A stretch of 64,000 bases of DNA, from positions 62,001 to 126,000 of the forward strand of contig CALXAH010000005.1 of the NCBI GenBank assembly GCA_944386225.1. Reading direction: 5' to 3'. Source of the DNA: an uncultured Gemmiger sp. GTDB lineage: Bacteria > Bacillota > Clostridia > Oscillospirales > Ruminococcaceae. Below, piece by piece: positions 1 to 7,952 of the stretch (position 1 is its first letter; each line of letters opens with the position of its first letter). Position numbers and translations under genes: made by a program. The notes under the pieces are model-generated. The model was not told the DNA's origin. It made no database searches and worked only from the letters and a program-made list of their open reading frames with translations.

Positions 1-745
1 CCGCGGCATCAACGTGATCACCACCTGCGAGGAGGCCATCTACCCCTGGACCACCGCCGCCGCCCAGATCAACCGGCTGGATGCGCTGGCCAAAGAGACC
101 GGCTGCACCATCACCGGTTCCGGCATGCAGGACATTTTCTGGATCAACATGGTGGCCATGGTGGCCAGCGGCTGCCACAAGCTTACCCGCATTCAGGGCG
201 CTTACAGCTACAATGTGGAGGACTACGGTCTGGCGCTGGCCAAGGCCCACGGCTGCGGCCTGACCAAAGAGGAGTTCGAGGCGCAGATCGCCCATCCCGC
301 CGCCTTTGAGCCCTCCTATGCCTGGAACGCCAGCGAAGCCATCTGCAACAAACTGGGCCTGACCATCAAATCCATCACCCAGAAGCATGTTCCCTGTGTG
401 GCCGATCACGATATGTACAGCGCCACCCTGGGCGAGACCATCCCGGCCGGCAACTGCATCGGCATGTCCGCCGTGGTGACCATTGAAACCATGCAGGGCA
501 TCACCATCGAGGAGGAGACCATCGGCAAGGTCTACGGCCCGGATGACGGCGATATGTGCGACTGGAAGCTGTCCGGCGAACCGGATACCGAGTTCCATGT
601 GGTCAAACCCGCCACCGTGGAGCACACCTGCGCCACCATCGTGAACCGTATCCCCTCGCTGCTGAACGCCCCCGCCGGATACGTGACCTGCGACCAGCTG
701 GAGCCCCACTGCTACCTGACCTACCCGATGGAATATCACGTATAA
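1..745 (+). CDS. 2,4-diaminopentanoate dehydrogenase-like protein, C-terminal part (cut by window start)
   Basis: The reading frame is already open at the first bases (codons for [12 protein letters not shown]) and ends at a TAA at 743-745, so the start and the NAD(P)-binding Rossmann half lie outside the window. The visible ~247 residues resemble the C-terminal half of dihydrodipicolinate-reductase-like amine dehydrogenases, the group of 2,4-diaminopentanoate dehydrogenase. That enzyme oxidatively deaminates 2,4-diaminopentanoate in ornithine fermentation by Clostridia. The family call comes from overall likeness and segments such as [10 protein letters not shown] and GSGMQDIFW. The substrate is not proven and another amino-acid dehydrogenase activity is possible. 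A GTG at 14-16 exists but is internal. Confidence 0.55.
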   Translation, partial: RGINVITTCEEAIYPWTTAAAQINRLDALAKETGCTITGSGMQDIFWINMVAMVASGCHKLTRIQGAYSYNVEDYGLALAKAHGCGLTKEEFEAQIAHPAAFEPSYAWNASEAICNKLGLTIKSITQKHVPCVADHDMYSATLGETIPAGNCIGMSAVVTIETMQGITIEEETIGKVYGPDDGDMCDWKLSGEPDTEFHVVKPATVEHTCATIVNRIPSLLNAPAGYVTCDQLEPHCYLTYPMEYHV

Positions 746-754
746 CCTGCTAAA

Positions 755-789
755 AGCGCCCCCGCCCGGTGATACCGGGCGGGGGCGCT
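755..789 (+). terminator. Rho-independent terminator after the dehydrogenase-like gene
   Basis: A perfect 16-bp GC-rich inverted repeat (755-770 with 774-789, loop GAT) starts 9 bases after the stop codon at 745. The T-tract is short, so the call rests on stem strength and position. Confidence 0.7.
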
Positions 790-803
790 GCTGTTAAAAG
801 TAA

Positions 804-833
804 AAAGTCCCGTGCAGATTGCACAGGACTTTT
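804..833 (-). terminator. Original tRNA-Ala terminator, displaced
   Basis: AAAGTCC...GGACTTT forms a ~13-bp stem with one G-U pair right beside the tRNA-like fragment at 835-880. Read on the minus strand it follows the 3' CCA end of that fragment. The inferred history is that it was the native terminator of the tRNA-Ala gene before the island inserted; a different hairpin now follows the intact tRNA. Confidence 0.6.
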
Positions 834-834
834 C

Positions 835-880
835 TGGTGGAGATAAGCGGGATCGAACCGCTGACCTCTTGAATGCCATT
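835..880 (-). repeat. 46-bp direct repeat: tRNA-Ala 3' half, distal attachment site of the island
   Basis: These 46 bases are identical to 7244-7289, the 3' part of the tRNA-Ala gene from the anticodon-loop edge through CCA. Identity stops abruptly on both sides. This is the pattern left by a tyrosine recombinase using the anticodon-loop/T-arm half of a tRNA as attB. The fragment lacks the 5' half, so it is not a functional tRNA. Confidence 0.9.
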
Positions 881-1148
881 TTATGGGACTATTAGTACAA
901 ACGGAAAAACTGGAAAATACCGCAGAATCAAGCCATTTTCGGGCTCTTTCGTTTCTATATTTTAGTCGCAAAACATGCCGATTCAATACCAGTTCATTAC
1001 GACCTTTGGATGGACAAATTTTGCAGCGCACTTGATACAGAACTCACTGCTTGATCGGTACACACCCGCACCTCTCAAAGCTGAAGAAATCAAGGTTTGC
1101 GCGCCCCTGCCCCATAAAAAGCAGAGGGTATTTGTGAGGCCGGAGCGG
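881..1148. other. AT-rich island end with no recognisable gene
   Basis: This stretch follows the distal attachment site, where an integrase gene would often be expected. Its short open frames (the longest about 76 codons, running into the repeat region) resemble nothing I recognise and have no convincing ribosome binding site. I see no coding sequence here. It may be decayed element DNA. Confidence 0.5.
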
Positions 1149-1380
1149 GCAAAATCGGTGGGTATTTATGGCAAGCCCGTACCGCTCGGCTGCCATCCGG
1201 AGTAGTGGCGGATTTTGCCAGAAATCAGTGGGTATCGCGGTGCCCTTATCCCGTGAACCTATTGTAACAAATCACCACTAAAATGTGAAGCAAAATCGGT
1301 GGGTATTTCTGGCGGTTTTGCACCTACCGATTTGTACTGTTTTAGAGCGTTTTTATACCAGCCCTACCCACCGATTTTTT
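1149..1380. repeat. Cluster of repeated AAAATCGGTGGGTAT motifs
   Basis: A near-identical 24-bp unit (GCAAAATCGGTGGGTATTT plus ATGGC or CTGGC) occurs at 1149-1172 and 1290-1313. A diverged copy (GAAATCAGTGGGTAT) lies at 1221-1235, and an inverted copy (TACCCACCGATTTTTT) at 1365-1380. A weaker inverted copy, CACCTACCGATTTG, starts at 1321. The cluster lies directly upstream of the HipA-like remnant. It could be operator or iteron DNA of the former toxin or element; the function is unknown. Confidence 0.75.
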
Positions 1381-1485
1381 ATGGTTCCTTAAATGTTATC
1401 CAGCCGGACGTACGCATTCTTGCGAGTGCCCTCAGAGAACGGGTGGGAGTGGTATGCCCGCCAGCCAAATCTTGCCGAAAGGGTA

Positions 1486-1940
1486 TGCTGAATAGAGCCG
1501 AGCAAACCGCACAGCTTACCGGTCTTTCCCGTTTTGGTCAGTATTTGACCCTGCTCTTTGAAGCAGATATGCTGGCCGGCAACGAGAACCGTCACCTGAA
1601 CAACATCGCCGTGCTGCGTCGGGGCGAAGGTTTTGACTACTGTCCCCTCTTTGATTTCGGGGCGGGGCTGCTTTCCAATACGCGGGGCTACCAGCTGGAC
1701 ATTGAGCCCCGCGCCCACCTGCGGCTGCACGCGCTTCCGCTGGGCACTACTTTCGGCCGACAGGTCCAGGCCGCCCGGGCTGTTTACTGCCCTCAGCTGG
1801 AGTGGACCTTTACCGCCGATGACATCGCCAACGCGCTGGCCAGACCGCTGGAGTTTTATGCCCAGCGGGACCGGGCCGATATTGCCGACCGGGTAACCGT
1901 ATGTATTCAGATGCAGGCCAATAAACAGTTACTAAGATGA
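1486..1940 (+). pseudogene. HipA-like Ser/Thr kinase remnant, C-terminal half only
   Basis: The translation of this stretch contains DMLAGNENRHLNN followed by PLFDFGAGLL. These match the catalytic-loop Asn/Asp region and the metal-binding D-x-G of HipA-family kinases. HipA proteins phosphorylate targets such as glutamyl-tRNA synthetase and act as toxins or sensors. The open frame runs back to 1299, but residues before about 1486 do not resemble the family and no N-terminal lobe or nucleotide-binding loop is present. The domain is therefore roughly half length. No HipB-type antitoxin is adjacent. I read it as a decayed fragment carried by the island. A truncated but expressed protein cannot be excluded. 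Confidence 0.65.
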
Positions 1941-1960
1941 GTGCAAAACGCACAAAAGAG

Positions 1961-2015
1961 CGGAACCTGTGAGTAGCCGTCAAACGGCCACACACAGGTT
2001 CCGTACTGTTTTTCC
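1961..2015 (+). terminator. Terminator between the HipA remnant and the mcr genes
   Basis: An 11-bp perfect stem (CGGAACCTGTG at 1961-1971 with CACAGGTTCCG at 1993-2003) is followed by GTACTGTTTTTCC. The T-run fits plus-strand termination after the HipA remnant. On the minus strand it could also end the mcrC-side transcript. Confidence 0.75.
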
Positions 2016-2025
2016 GCTTTACTGT

Positions 2026-2343
2026 TCAGGTGCCCTGATCCATAGCGTGGAAAATCCCATACCAGTACACTTGATTTCTGGTCAAAACTGTGGCCTCCTG
2101 TGATACCGCTTCACCCCGGCACCGCCTTTCATACAAGAGGCGCATGGGGGTACACTCCTCCGGATTCAACCATCGCGTACCTTTGATTTTACTGGAGGGC
2201 GTATGCGTTTTGCTGTTGGCCACATACAGATTTCCACCTTCGGCCCAAACGTGAAACCATCGCCCCTGCCCTCTTGTTGGGCAGGTACAGACATCACGCG
2301 GATTCTTTTGAAACTCCGAAAGGATTGTTCTCCACAATTCCAC
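2026..2343 (-). CDS. Uncharacterised 105-aa protein downstream of mcrC
   Basis: The GTG start at 2343 is preceded by AAGGAAAG at a suitable distance. The protein has no signal peptide or membrane segment and is mixed charged and aromatic (segments NPRDVCTCPTRGQGRWFHVW and NQVYWYGIF). It starts 72 bases after the mcrC stop on the same strand, so it is probably the last gene of an mcrB-mcrC-orf operon. I do not recognise the family. Its place in the island suggests an accessory to the restriction system or an independent cargo gene, but the sequence shows no catalytic motif. The two cysteines in CTC are not arranged as a zinc ribbon. Confidence 0.5.
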   Translation of the reverse strand: MELWRTILSEFQKNPRDVCTCPTRGQGRWFHVWAEGGNLYVANSKTHTPSSKIKGTRWLNPEECTPMRLLYERRCRGEAVSQEATVLTRNQVYWYGIFHAMDQGT

Positions 2344-2415
2344 TTGACCACTTTCCTTATCTCAAATTTGCCAAGAAAATTAGCTGCAAGCCCGCTATCG
2401 GTGGCTTCTTCTTGT

Positions 2416-3738
2416 TTACATCCCGTTGTTCAACGCTTCTACAAAAACTGATTCCGCGATTTTCATTGCATGGACAAACGCAGTATAGGTATCTGTGTGC
2501 CCTGGGATATTCACGCCAAGCTTTATGACACACATGTTTTCTCTGGGTTCCACATTATGTTCATAAGTAGAGCCTTTATTCAGCTGCAATTTATGCTCCC
2601 ATACATGGTTGCCACAGGGATAAAAGTAATATCCTTGTTTCGCGTCAAACCGTAACATATAGGCCAGGACCTGCAGATAGTCCTTGTTGCCAATATTTTC
2701 GGCAGGCTTGTATTTCGCGTCACCAATCACACGATTCTGGCTGTCCCGGCTAATAAAGTCAGGATATATCAATCCAGCCTTTCCAGCAAACAACCGCTGC
2801 GCACCTTGTCCCACCCGATTCATTGGATGATAAAATATATCCCTGACTAAGAGATTCACATACTCTTCCCACAGCCAGGCACCATCAAACAGGATGCCAT
2901 AAACTTGTTTGTTTCCAGCACCGATTTGATGCTTTTGATGCTGCAAAATCAACAGACACAGGTGCTGGAGTTTGCGGTATTCCCGATAGTATGCGTGGCG
3001 AACCGGTGTTTTTAGATTGGCCGCGATGATTCTTTGCTTGTCGTGGACACGATATCGATTGGTTGCATCCACAACAAGCGATACCTCTTCCTTTACTTTG
3101 GAAAGAAGGAATCTGCCATAGGTCTTTTTTCGGATAAACTCTATCGTATGGCGCACCAGTTCCATCAGGTCATTATCGTATGAATACTCTCTCTGGCTGT
3201 ATGCAATATTCCCAACAAACGGCGTGTTTTGAGCGATATGCCGTGGAATATCCATACTCCCTGCTACATGGCTGTCATTATACTGGTTGCGGATATAGGT
3301 CTTGAGCAAACCCTTACGCAGAGCGTCCTTCAGGTAGCGCGGAAACAGAAACAGCAGCAAATTGAACAGCATATTTTCCTGATTCGCACCAACGCTCAGA
3401 TCAACTACATCGGGGAATCCCACCACATGCTCCAGCAGATACTGAAAGAAATAGTCCTGCTCGCCGGAAGAAAACCTGGATTCAATCGCCAGGCGTTCGC
3501 TGCCAAAGCCCACAAAACCCATAATATTACCGGTGCGGTAACAAGTATTATAGCTTTGCAGAATGACCTGCTCTTCCTCGATATCCGGGGCATCGTGGAT
3601 TCTTTCCGGGAAAACAAAAACGCCTTCCTTTTCCAGTTCACTCAGGGTTTTATCGGCGATTTTGTCCACAAGGCCCTGGATCGGAGCAAAGTCGCTTTTG
3701 GGCAGTGCGCGATTATCCTTAACTTTGAGCAGCTTCAT
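2416..3738 (-). CDS. mcrC: McrC-type nuclease subunit of an McrBC restriction system
   Basis: The 440-aa product belongs to the McrC family, the endonuclease partner that is loaded on DNA by the McrB GTPase ring. A PD-(D/E)xK nuclease core is visible: IYPDF at about residue 322 and GDAKYK at about residue 338 supply the metal-binding Asp, the second acid and the Lys. The N-terminal ~200 residues would bind McrB and stimulate GTP hydrolysis. The ATG at 3738 lies inside the 3' end of mcrB (20-base overlap), implying translational coupling and matched amounts of both subunits. It looks intact, with no in-frame stop. Related McrC-like nucleases also work in LlaJI-type systems that cut unmethylated sites, so the target (methylated or unmethylated DNA) is not settled by this sequence. 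Confidence 0.9.
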   Translation of the reverse strand: MKLLKVKDNRALPKSDFAPIQGLVDKIADKTLSELEKEGVFVFPERIHDAPDIEEEQVILQSYNTCYRTGNIMGFVGFGSERLAIESRFSSGEQDYFFQYLLEHVVGFPDVVDLSVGANQENMLFNLLLFLFPRYLKDALRKGLLKTYIRNQYNDSHVAGSMDIPRHIAQNTPFVGNIAYSQREYSYDNDLMELVRHTIEFIRKKTYGRFLLSKVKEEVSLVVDATNRYRVHDKQRIIAANLKTPVRHAYYREYRKLQHLCLLILQHQKHQIGAGNKQVYGILFDGAWLWEEYVNLLVRDIFYHPMNRVGQGAQRLFAGKAGLIYPDFISRDSQNRVIGDAKYKPAENIGNKDYLQVLAYMLRFDAKQGYYFYPCGNHVWEHKLQLNKGSTYEHNVEPRENMCVIKLGVNIPGHTDTYTAFVHAMKIAESVFVEALNNGM

Positions 3739-5818
3739 CTGCTACCTCTTGGCTGGTTTCATCGTATCCGTATGCCTGTGCAAAGCGGTTCATAATGACC
3801 GCTTCATCGTACATGCCCCGAATGTATTCCTGCAGCAAAGGACTCAGATAGTCCGTCCAGAGTTGGTCAAACGTGAGTTCTTTCAGTTTCAGAAAATACG
3901 AACCGCCAACCTGGTAATTCTCGTTCAGTTCTTCCGTTTTGATGATTTCCTGATTCAATGCCGTCATGCGGCGAATCGCCTCATTCTCCAGTTCATCATC
4001 CAAAGAAGCCAGCATTTCCAGGCGCTCGTCCGCCTTGATTTCGATGAAGCGGAACCGGCGGCGCATGGCAAAATCGAAACTGTCCACGGATTTGTCAATG
4101 TCATTCATAGTACCTATGATATAGACATTCTCGGGAATATAGAATTTTTTACTGGGGTCCGTATGCAGGTTGGCATACTGGGTAGATACTGCCCCTGCCG
4201 GACCTCTGTACCCAGGGTCAAGCGCAAAGAACAGCTCACCAAATATTTTGGAAATTTCGCCGCGATTGATCTCATCAATAATAAAGATGTACTTCTTCAG
4301 TTTTTCCGGCACAACTGTCCTTTGGGGCGCAGGGGACGACACCTTCTTGATTTCTTTGTACAGCGCAAAGTCATAGGAGTATGCTTGCGTTGCGAACTTC
4401 TTTCCAAAAAAGGCAGTGACGTCTCTCACCATTGTAAAAGTCGCATCGGATTCCAGCATTTGACGAAGCTCATCGGTGTTGAGCCGCAGTTTGTTTACCA
4501 TAGCGTTGCCTGGAATCACAATTTCGATATGTTCATCGTCCGCACTTGTGATGGTAAACTTATTTTTGTTGACAGTTTCAAAAGTATCCACGCCGAATTC
4601 CACAGAGGCGAAGAAATCAGCAATACTCTCCTGTGCAGATGCTTCTTTTTCGGCTATCTCCTGCGTTTTTTGCGAGTTCTCATAGTTCTTTCTGGCCCGC
4701 TCCACAAACCGTTTGAAGATGCCGTCTCTCAATTCAAAACCCATGGAGCCGTCTGCATTGATTTTCGGGCGCAGACCTTCCACAAAGTCAGAATAGTCAT
4801 AGCTGGGGTGGAATTGCACGAACTCCACCTGCTCCTTTTGTTCATCGGTGAGCAGAGAGTAGTCATCAAAATAACCGTCGCTGATGATGTCGGCGGCGAT
4901 TTCTCTTGCCAGGTACGTTTTGCCAGTTCCCGGCGCGCCACGGAAGATGATATTTTTAGATTCAATCAATTTGTCCGAGTACGGATTGCGGTAGCCATTG
5001 AAAACCCGCTCTGCTGTTTCCGGCTGCGGAGGAGCAGCCACAGCCGGTTGCTCGGTCTTTGTTTGCTCCTTGTCCTGCTTTTCGCGGTACATCAACACAA
5101 AACGGTCGCCGGGTTCACCAAAACGCTTGAGGCATTCCCGAACAAAAACGAGGGTCGAGAAAATGTTCCAGGAATATATCACAAATTTGCGCCCGTTGTC
5201 GTAACTATAAGTAAGGTATTCAATGGAATTGTGGTATTTCCTGTATTCCTCGGCGCTTGGGAAGATACCACGGATCAAACCGCTTTCCGGGCTGTACTGA
5301 CACACCGGGAAGTTTTCTTTGTCTTCAACCGACAAGGCCCGCAGTTGTTTCTCGTAAATCTGAAAGGCCAATCTGGGCATGGTTTGATTGGAATTTCTTC
5401 GTTCGCCCTTGGAGTAGTTCCGCTTGATTATTTGCCCGTTCGCGTTCTGAAAGTACACGCCAAGCGGAACGAAGTTGTCTCCCAGTCCTAAGTTGTCTTT
5501 GTCAAAGCACTCGTCCGTGGATACGACCTGGTCAGCCGTGATTGTCAGCTCGTACTTTTCCTGGTTGCCGGTGTAAATGGTGAACCCTTTATTTTTGAGG
5601 TAGTTTTTGGCTTCTATTGCTTTGTAGTCGGAAGTGTCAATAGCGGCTCCATTTGCAATATGGTTTGCAACCGCAATCACATACTTGGGCGGATAGGATT
5701 TCCCGTTTTCCCCCAGCAAGAAGTACCGCACACTCTGGTTATGATGGGGAACCCCGTTTTCATCGATAAATTGGAGCGCTTTAAGAATATCTCCCTGACT
5801 CACCTTTGGAATTGCCAT
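3719..5818 (-). CDS. mcrB: McrB-type AAA+ GTPase with a ScoMcrA-like N-terminal domain
   Basis: The 699-aa protein carries the McrB motor: Walker A GAPGTGKT at about residue 295, Walker B IFIIDEINRGE at about 510, and the McrB signature MNDIDKSVD at about 569, followed by the arginine-rich FAMRRRFRF. In known McrB the motor uses GTP and drives translocation that activates McrC. The N-terminal ~80 residues (SVRYFLLGENGKSYPPKYVI) resemble the head domain described for ScoMcrA-like restriction enzymes. The next ~150 residues should hold the DNA- or modified-base-recognition part and do not match the E. coli McrB DUF3578 domain as I know it. AGGAGGAAAGTGCA precedes the ATG. The gene appears complete and is coupled to mcrC. 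Confidence 0.9.
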   Translation of the reverse strand: MAIPKVSQGDILKALQFIDENGVPHHNQSVRYFLLGENGKSYPPKYVIAVANHIANGAAIDTSDYKAIEAKNYLKNKGFTIYTGNQEKYELTITADQVVSTDECFDKDNLGLGDNFVPLGVYFQNANGQIIKRNYSKGERRNSNQTMPRLAFQIYEKQLRALSVEDKENFPVCQYSPESGLIRGIFPSAEEYRKYHNSIEYLTYSYDNGRKFVIYSWNIFSTLVFVRECLKRFGEPGDRFVLMYREKQDKEQTKTEQPAVAAPPQPETAERVFNGYRNPYSDKLIESKNIIFRGAPGTGKTYLAREIAADIISDGYFDDYSLLTDEQKEQVEFVQFHPSYDYSDFVEGLRPKINADGSMGFELRDGIFKRFVERARKNYENSQKTQEIAEKEASAQESIADFFASVEFGVDTFETVNKNKFTITSADDEHIEIVIPGNAMVNKLRLNTDELRQMLESDATFTMVRDVTAFFGKKFATQAYSYDFALYKEIKKVSSPAPQRTVVPEKLKKYIFIIDEINRGEISKIFGELFFALDPGYRGPAGAVSTQYANLHTDPSKKFYIPENVYIIGTMNDIDKSVDSFDFAMRRRFRFIEIKADERLEMLASLDDELENEAIRRMTALNQEIIKTEELNENYQVGGSYFLKLKELTFDQLWTDYLSPLLQEYIRGMYDEAVIMNRFAQAYGYDETSQEVADEAAQS

Positions 5819-5979
5819 TGCACTTTCCTCCTGTATATCTTACCTGCCTCGAGAATATCCCCTACTTTCCCGAAAAGGATTGGACACAATTACGCTTTAC
5901 GATTTATCTTTTTGGGAATAGAAGGTACAGAATTCATCGTTTATTTTTGTTACAATTAATACCATTAATTTTAACAACG

Positions 5980-6847
5980 TTATATAGTCTCTTCGCTGTT
6001 CCTTTTCATCTTGTGGATAGGTACTGTGTATATATTTCTTGTACGTCGATATCCGGTTGCATATACCGTTTTATGAGAATTTAATTGTTCCTTATGACGC
6101 TCTGGAACAAGATCCAATACTTTGTCCTTATCGAAAGGGATGTCTTTTTCTACGATATCTTTAAGTGAAACGCTTCTTTTTGACGGTTTTTCTGTTTTCC
6201 ACCATATCCATCCTGGTAACTCATGTCCCAACTTTTCAGCCGCACTATTATGCAGCCAGCAAGGGCCTTCGCCAATCAAGTTCTCTGGAATGAGACTATC
6301 ATCCTGTACGCAAATGATAAAAAACTCGAGGTCTTGATTGTGGCACAAAATGAGAAGCATTAAGAAGAATTGCCCCGCATTTGTATCCTCTTTCCACAAG
6401 AGCGGTATGCAATATGCGGTAATTATTTCCGCCATTTGTTGAAAGGAGGCCTGCGACATTTTCTAGAAGGAGAACTTTAGGTCTCTTTACCATTTCATCT
6501 AAAACCCGCAACCATTCCCAAACCAACCCACTTCGAGCAGCATGAATTCCTCCAATTGAGCCAGCTAACGACAAATCCTGGCAAGGGAAACTTGCCCAAG
6601 AAAGATGAGCGAAGGGGAGGTTGGAACCGTTAACATTTTTAATATCATCAAGCAAGAAATTCTTTGATCCAAAATTGGCTTCATAAACAGCAGCCTTTTG
6701 TTTGCTGATGTCATTCGCCCACACAGGTTCAAACATTCCTTGTAGACCGTAAGCGACCAACCCGCTCCCCGCAAAAAACTCATGCATTGTCCATGGCGCA
6801 GAAAGCAAAATGTTATCGTGATTTTTACATAGTTTTTTGGGGGACAT
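5980..6847 (-). pseudogene. DNA (cytosine-5) methyltransferase, frameshifted and C-terminally truncated
   Basis: The first frame (6847 down to 6299) shows the m5C-methyltransferase motifs: FAGSGLVAYGL (SAM site), SFPCQDLSLAG (catalytic Cys of PCQ), LLLENVAGLL (ENV) and VPQSRPRVF. After PRVF the frame is lost in a six-A run (plus strand 6319-6324). The continuation IICVQDDSLIPENL is in the second frame, which runs to a stop at 5980. Removing one base restores a continuous protein of ~289 residues. It ends soon after GYRRTRN, about where the target-recognition domain begins, so motifs IX and X are missing. Two lesions suggest an inactive enzyme; slippage at the A-run could repair the first but not the second. 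The start overlaps the stop of the HTH gene (TAATG). Confidence 0.85.
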
Positions 6848-7029
6848 TACTTGTTCCTCCTGTAAGCCGTCTTGCTGTTCGTAGGTTTATTTGTGTTTTC
6901 TGGAATTATCCAAATCCGGCTCATACGTGATGCTCCAGCGATTCGATTTTCTTTACAAAGAATCTGAACTTGACGAGGGGTGACGCCCCACTTTTCGGCA
7001 GCCTCTTGTGCCGTCATATAACCATTCAT
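6847..7029 (-). CDS. Small helix-turn-helix protein coupled to the methyltransferase
   Basis: The 60-aa basic protein has a MerR/excisionase-like winged HTH (MTAQEAAEKWGVTPRQVQIL, then IAGASRMSRIWIIP). GAGGA lies upstream of the ATG at 7029. Its TAA shares one base with the methyltransferase ATG, so the two were built as a coupled unit. Such short HTH proteins often accompany DNA methyltransferases in Firmicutes, where they may control expression of the modification gene. A role as excisionase is also possible given its place next to the attachment site, but no integrase is present. It is the first gene of the island's minus-strand transcript. Confidence 0.7.
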   Translation of the reverse strand: MNGYMTAQEAAEKWGVTPRQVQILCKENRIAGASRMSRIWIIPENTNKPTNSKTAYRRNK

Positions 7030-7070
7030 TTGAAATTCCTCAAATTTAGTATATATAGTAACACACTATT

Positions 7071-7099
7071 ATTATATTCGCCTAAACGAAATCAGACAA
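7071..7099 (-). promoter_or_regulatory. Sigma-A-type promoter of the island defence operon
   Basis: On the minus strand TTGTCT (7099-7094) and TATAAT (7076-7071) are separated by 17 bp, about 40 bases upstream of the HTH start at 7029. It would drive the HTH and methyltransferase genes and perhaps mcrBC. Confidence 0.7.
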
Positions 7100-7127
7100 T
7101 CCCATAACATGCCATTTTATAGAATTA

Positions 7128-7154
7128 GGGATGGTTTCTTGCGAAAACCATCCC
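7128..7154. repeat. Hairpin GGGATGGTTT/AAACCATCCC inside the island
   Basis: Perfect 10-bp arms with a 7-base loop lie between the tRNA terminator and the HTH promoter. There is no T-tract. It could be an integrase arm or excision site, or a second transcription barrier. Confidence 0.55.
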
Positions 7155-7193
7155 TTGCTAAACCGGCGTACAAATTATTAATCTGTATAAACA

Positions 7194-7237
7194 ACAAATC
7201 CGAACCCATCGCCAATCGGCACAAGGTTCGGATTTGT
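7194..7237 (-). terminator. Terminator after tRNA-Ala, supplied by the island
   Basis: AAATCCGAACC (7196-7206) pairs with GGTTCGGATTT (7225-7235), immediately 3' of the CCA end on the minus strand. Its sequence differs from the hairpin at 804-833, as expected if the element brought its own tRNA 3' end and terminator. Confidence 0.7.
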
Positions 7238-7243
7238 TTGTTG

Positions 7244-7319
<76 letters not shown>

Positions 7320-7360
7320 ACATATTCATTTGTCGGCAGCCGTTTGTTGACTGCTCGATT

Positions 7361-7389
7361 ATTATAGCAGTCCCAAAAGAGATTGTCAA
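7361..7389 (-). promoter_or_regulatory. Consensus promoter of tRNA-Ala
   Basis: TTGACA (7389-7384) and TATAAT (7366-7361), both perfect and 17 bp apart on the minus strand, lie about 40 bases upstream of the mature tRNA 5' end. Confidence 0.9.
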
Positions 7390-7430
7390 CACATTTTTTC
7401 AAATCCTGCGTTATTTTTCAAAAACACAGC

Positions 7431-7467
7431 AAAGGGCGGGCAGCGCGCGGCGCGCTGCCTGCCCTTT
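7431..7467 (-). terminator. Terminator of desulfoferrodoxin
   Basis: A ~17-bp stem (AAAGGGC.GGCAGCGCG with its complement, one G-U pair) lies 20 bases beyond the stop of the minus-strand gene. The downstream minus-strand sequence is T-rich after a short gap. Confidence 0.75.
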
Positions 7468-7486
7468 GGATGGTATCCGGCAATAC

Positions 7487-7867
7487 TTATTTTACCTCGG
7501 TCATCCACAGGCCATGGAGATTGCAATAGGCATACACCGCAACCGCTTTTTCTTCGCCCAGTTCAAACACAGCGGCAGGCTTGTCGCCGGGTTTGAGCGC
7601 ACGGCGGCAGCCGCCGTTTTCGGTCTGCACATAGATCCACTCAATAAAGTGTTCCGGCAGCATGGGATGATCCACCGATCCCACATTCACGCGCAGGGTA
7701 TTGCCCTCCACCGTGACCACCGGCAGATGCTTCTCGCCGGCCGCATCCACCGTGTTGGGCACCAGCGGCTCCATCTTTTCGCCGCAGCAGACAACCGGCA
7801 CACCGGAATCGTGCACCATGCCGATCAGGTTGCCGCAATGGCGGCAGATATAAAATTTCGTTTTCAT
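7487..7867 (-). CDS. dfx: Desulfoferrodoxin (superoxide reductase)
   Basis: The 126-aa cytosolic protein reduces superoxide to hydrogen peroxide without making oxygen, a defence typical of strict anaerobes. The N-terminal desulforedoxin domain has CRHCG near residue 9 and VVCCG near residue 27, the four cysteines of the structural FeCys4 centre. The C-terminal superoxide reductase domain has EKHLPVV, DHPMLPEHFIEWIYV and YCNLHGLW, which supply the His ligands and the Cys of the catalytic iron. The length matches class II desulfoferrodoxins. A GAGGTCATTGCC stretch precedes the ATG. It is monocistronic, with its own terminator and a promoter that contains a 12-bp palindrome. Confidence 0.95.
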   Translation of the reverse strand: MKTKFYICRHCGNLIGMVHDSGVPVVCCGEKMEPLVPNTVDAAGEKHLPVVTVEGNTLRVNVGSVDHPMLPEHFIEWIYVQTENGGCRRALKPGDKPAAVFELGEEKAVAVYAYCNLHGLWMTEVK

Positions 7868-7952
7868 GGCAATGACCTCCCTTGTTTTATACTGTACAGG
7901 CCGCGCCGGCCTGCCCGGAACGGAACCGTAGTTCCGCCCCCGTCTGTTATGA

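Noticed and set aside
750-1031. Minus-strand frame of 93 codons across the tRNA-like fragment
   Set aside because: It runs through the displaced terminator and the tRNA 3' repeat, and its only recognisable stretch is a translation of the tRNA sequence, the same as in the frame over the intact tRNA.
975-1205. Plus-strand 76-codon frame in the gene-free island end
   Set aside because: No ribosome binding site, no likeness to a known protein, and its last third is just the translated repeat unit.
1149-1380. CRISPR array or iteron origin
   Set aside because: Copies are too few and diverged for CRISPR, one or two are inverted, and no Rep gene is present; it is kept as an unexplained repeat cluster.
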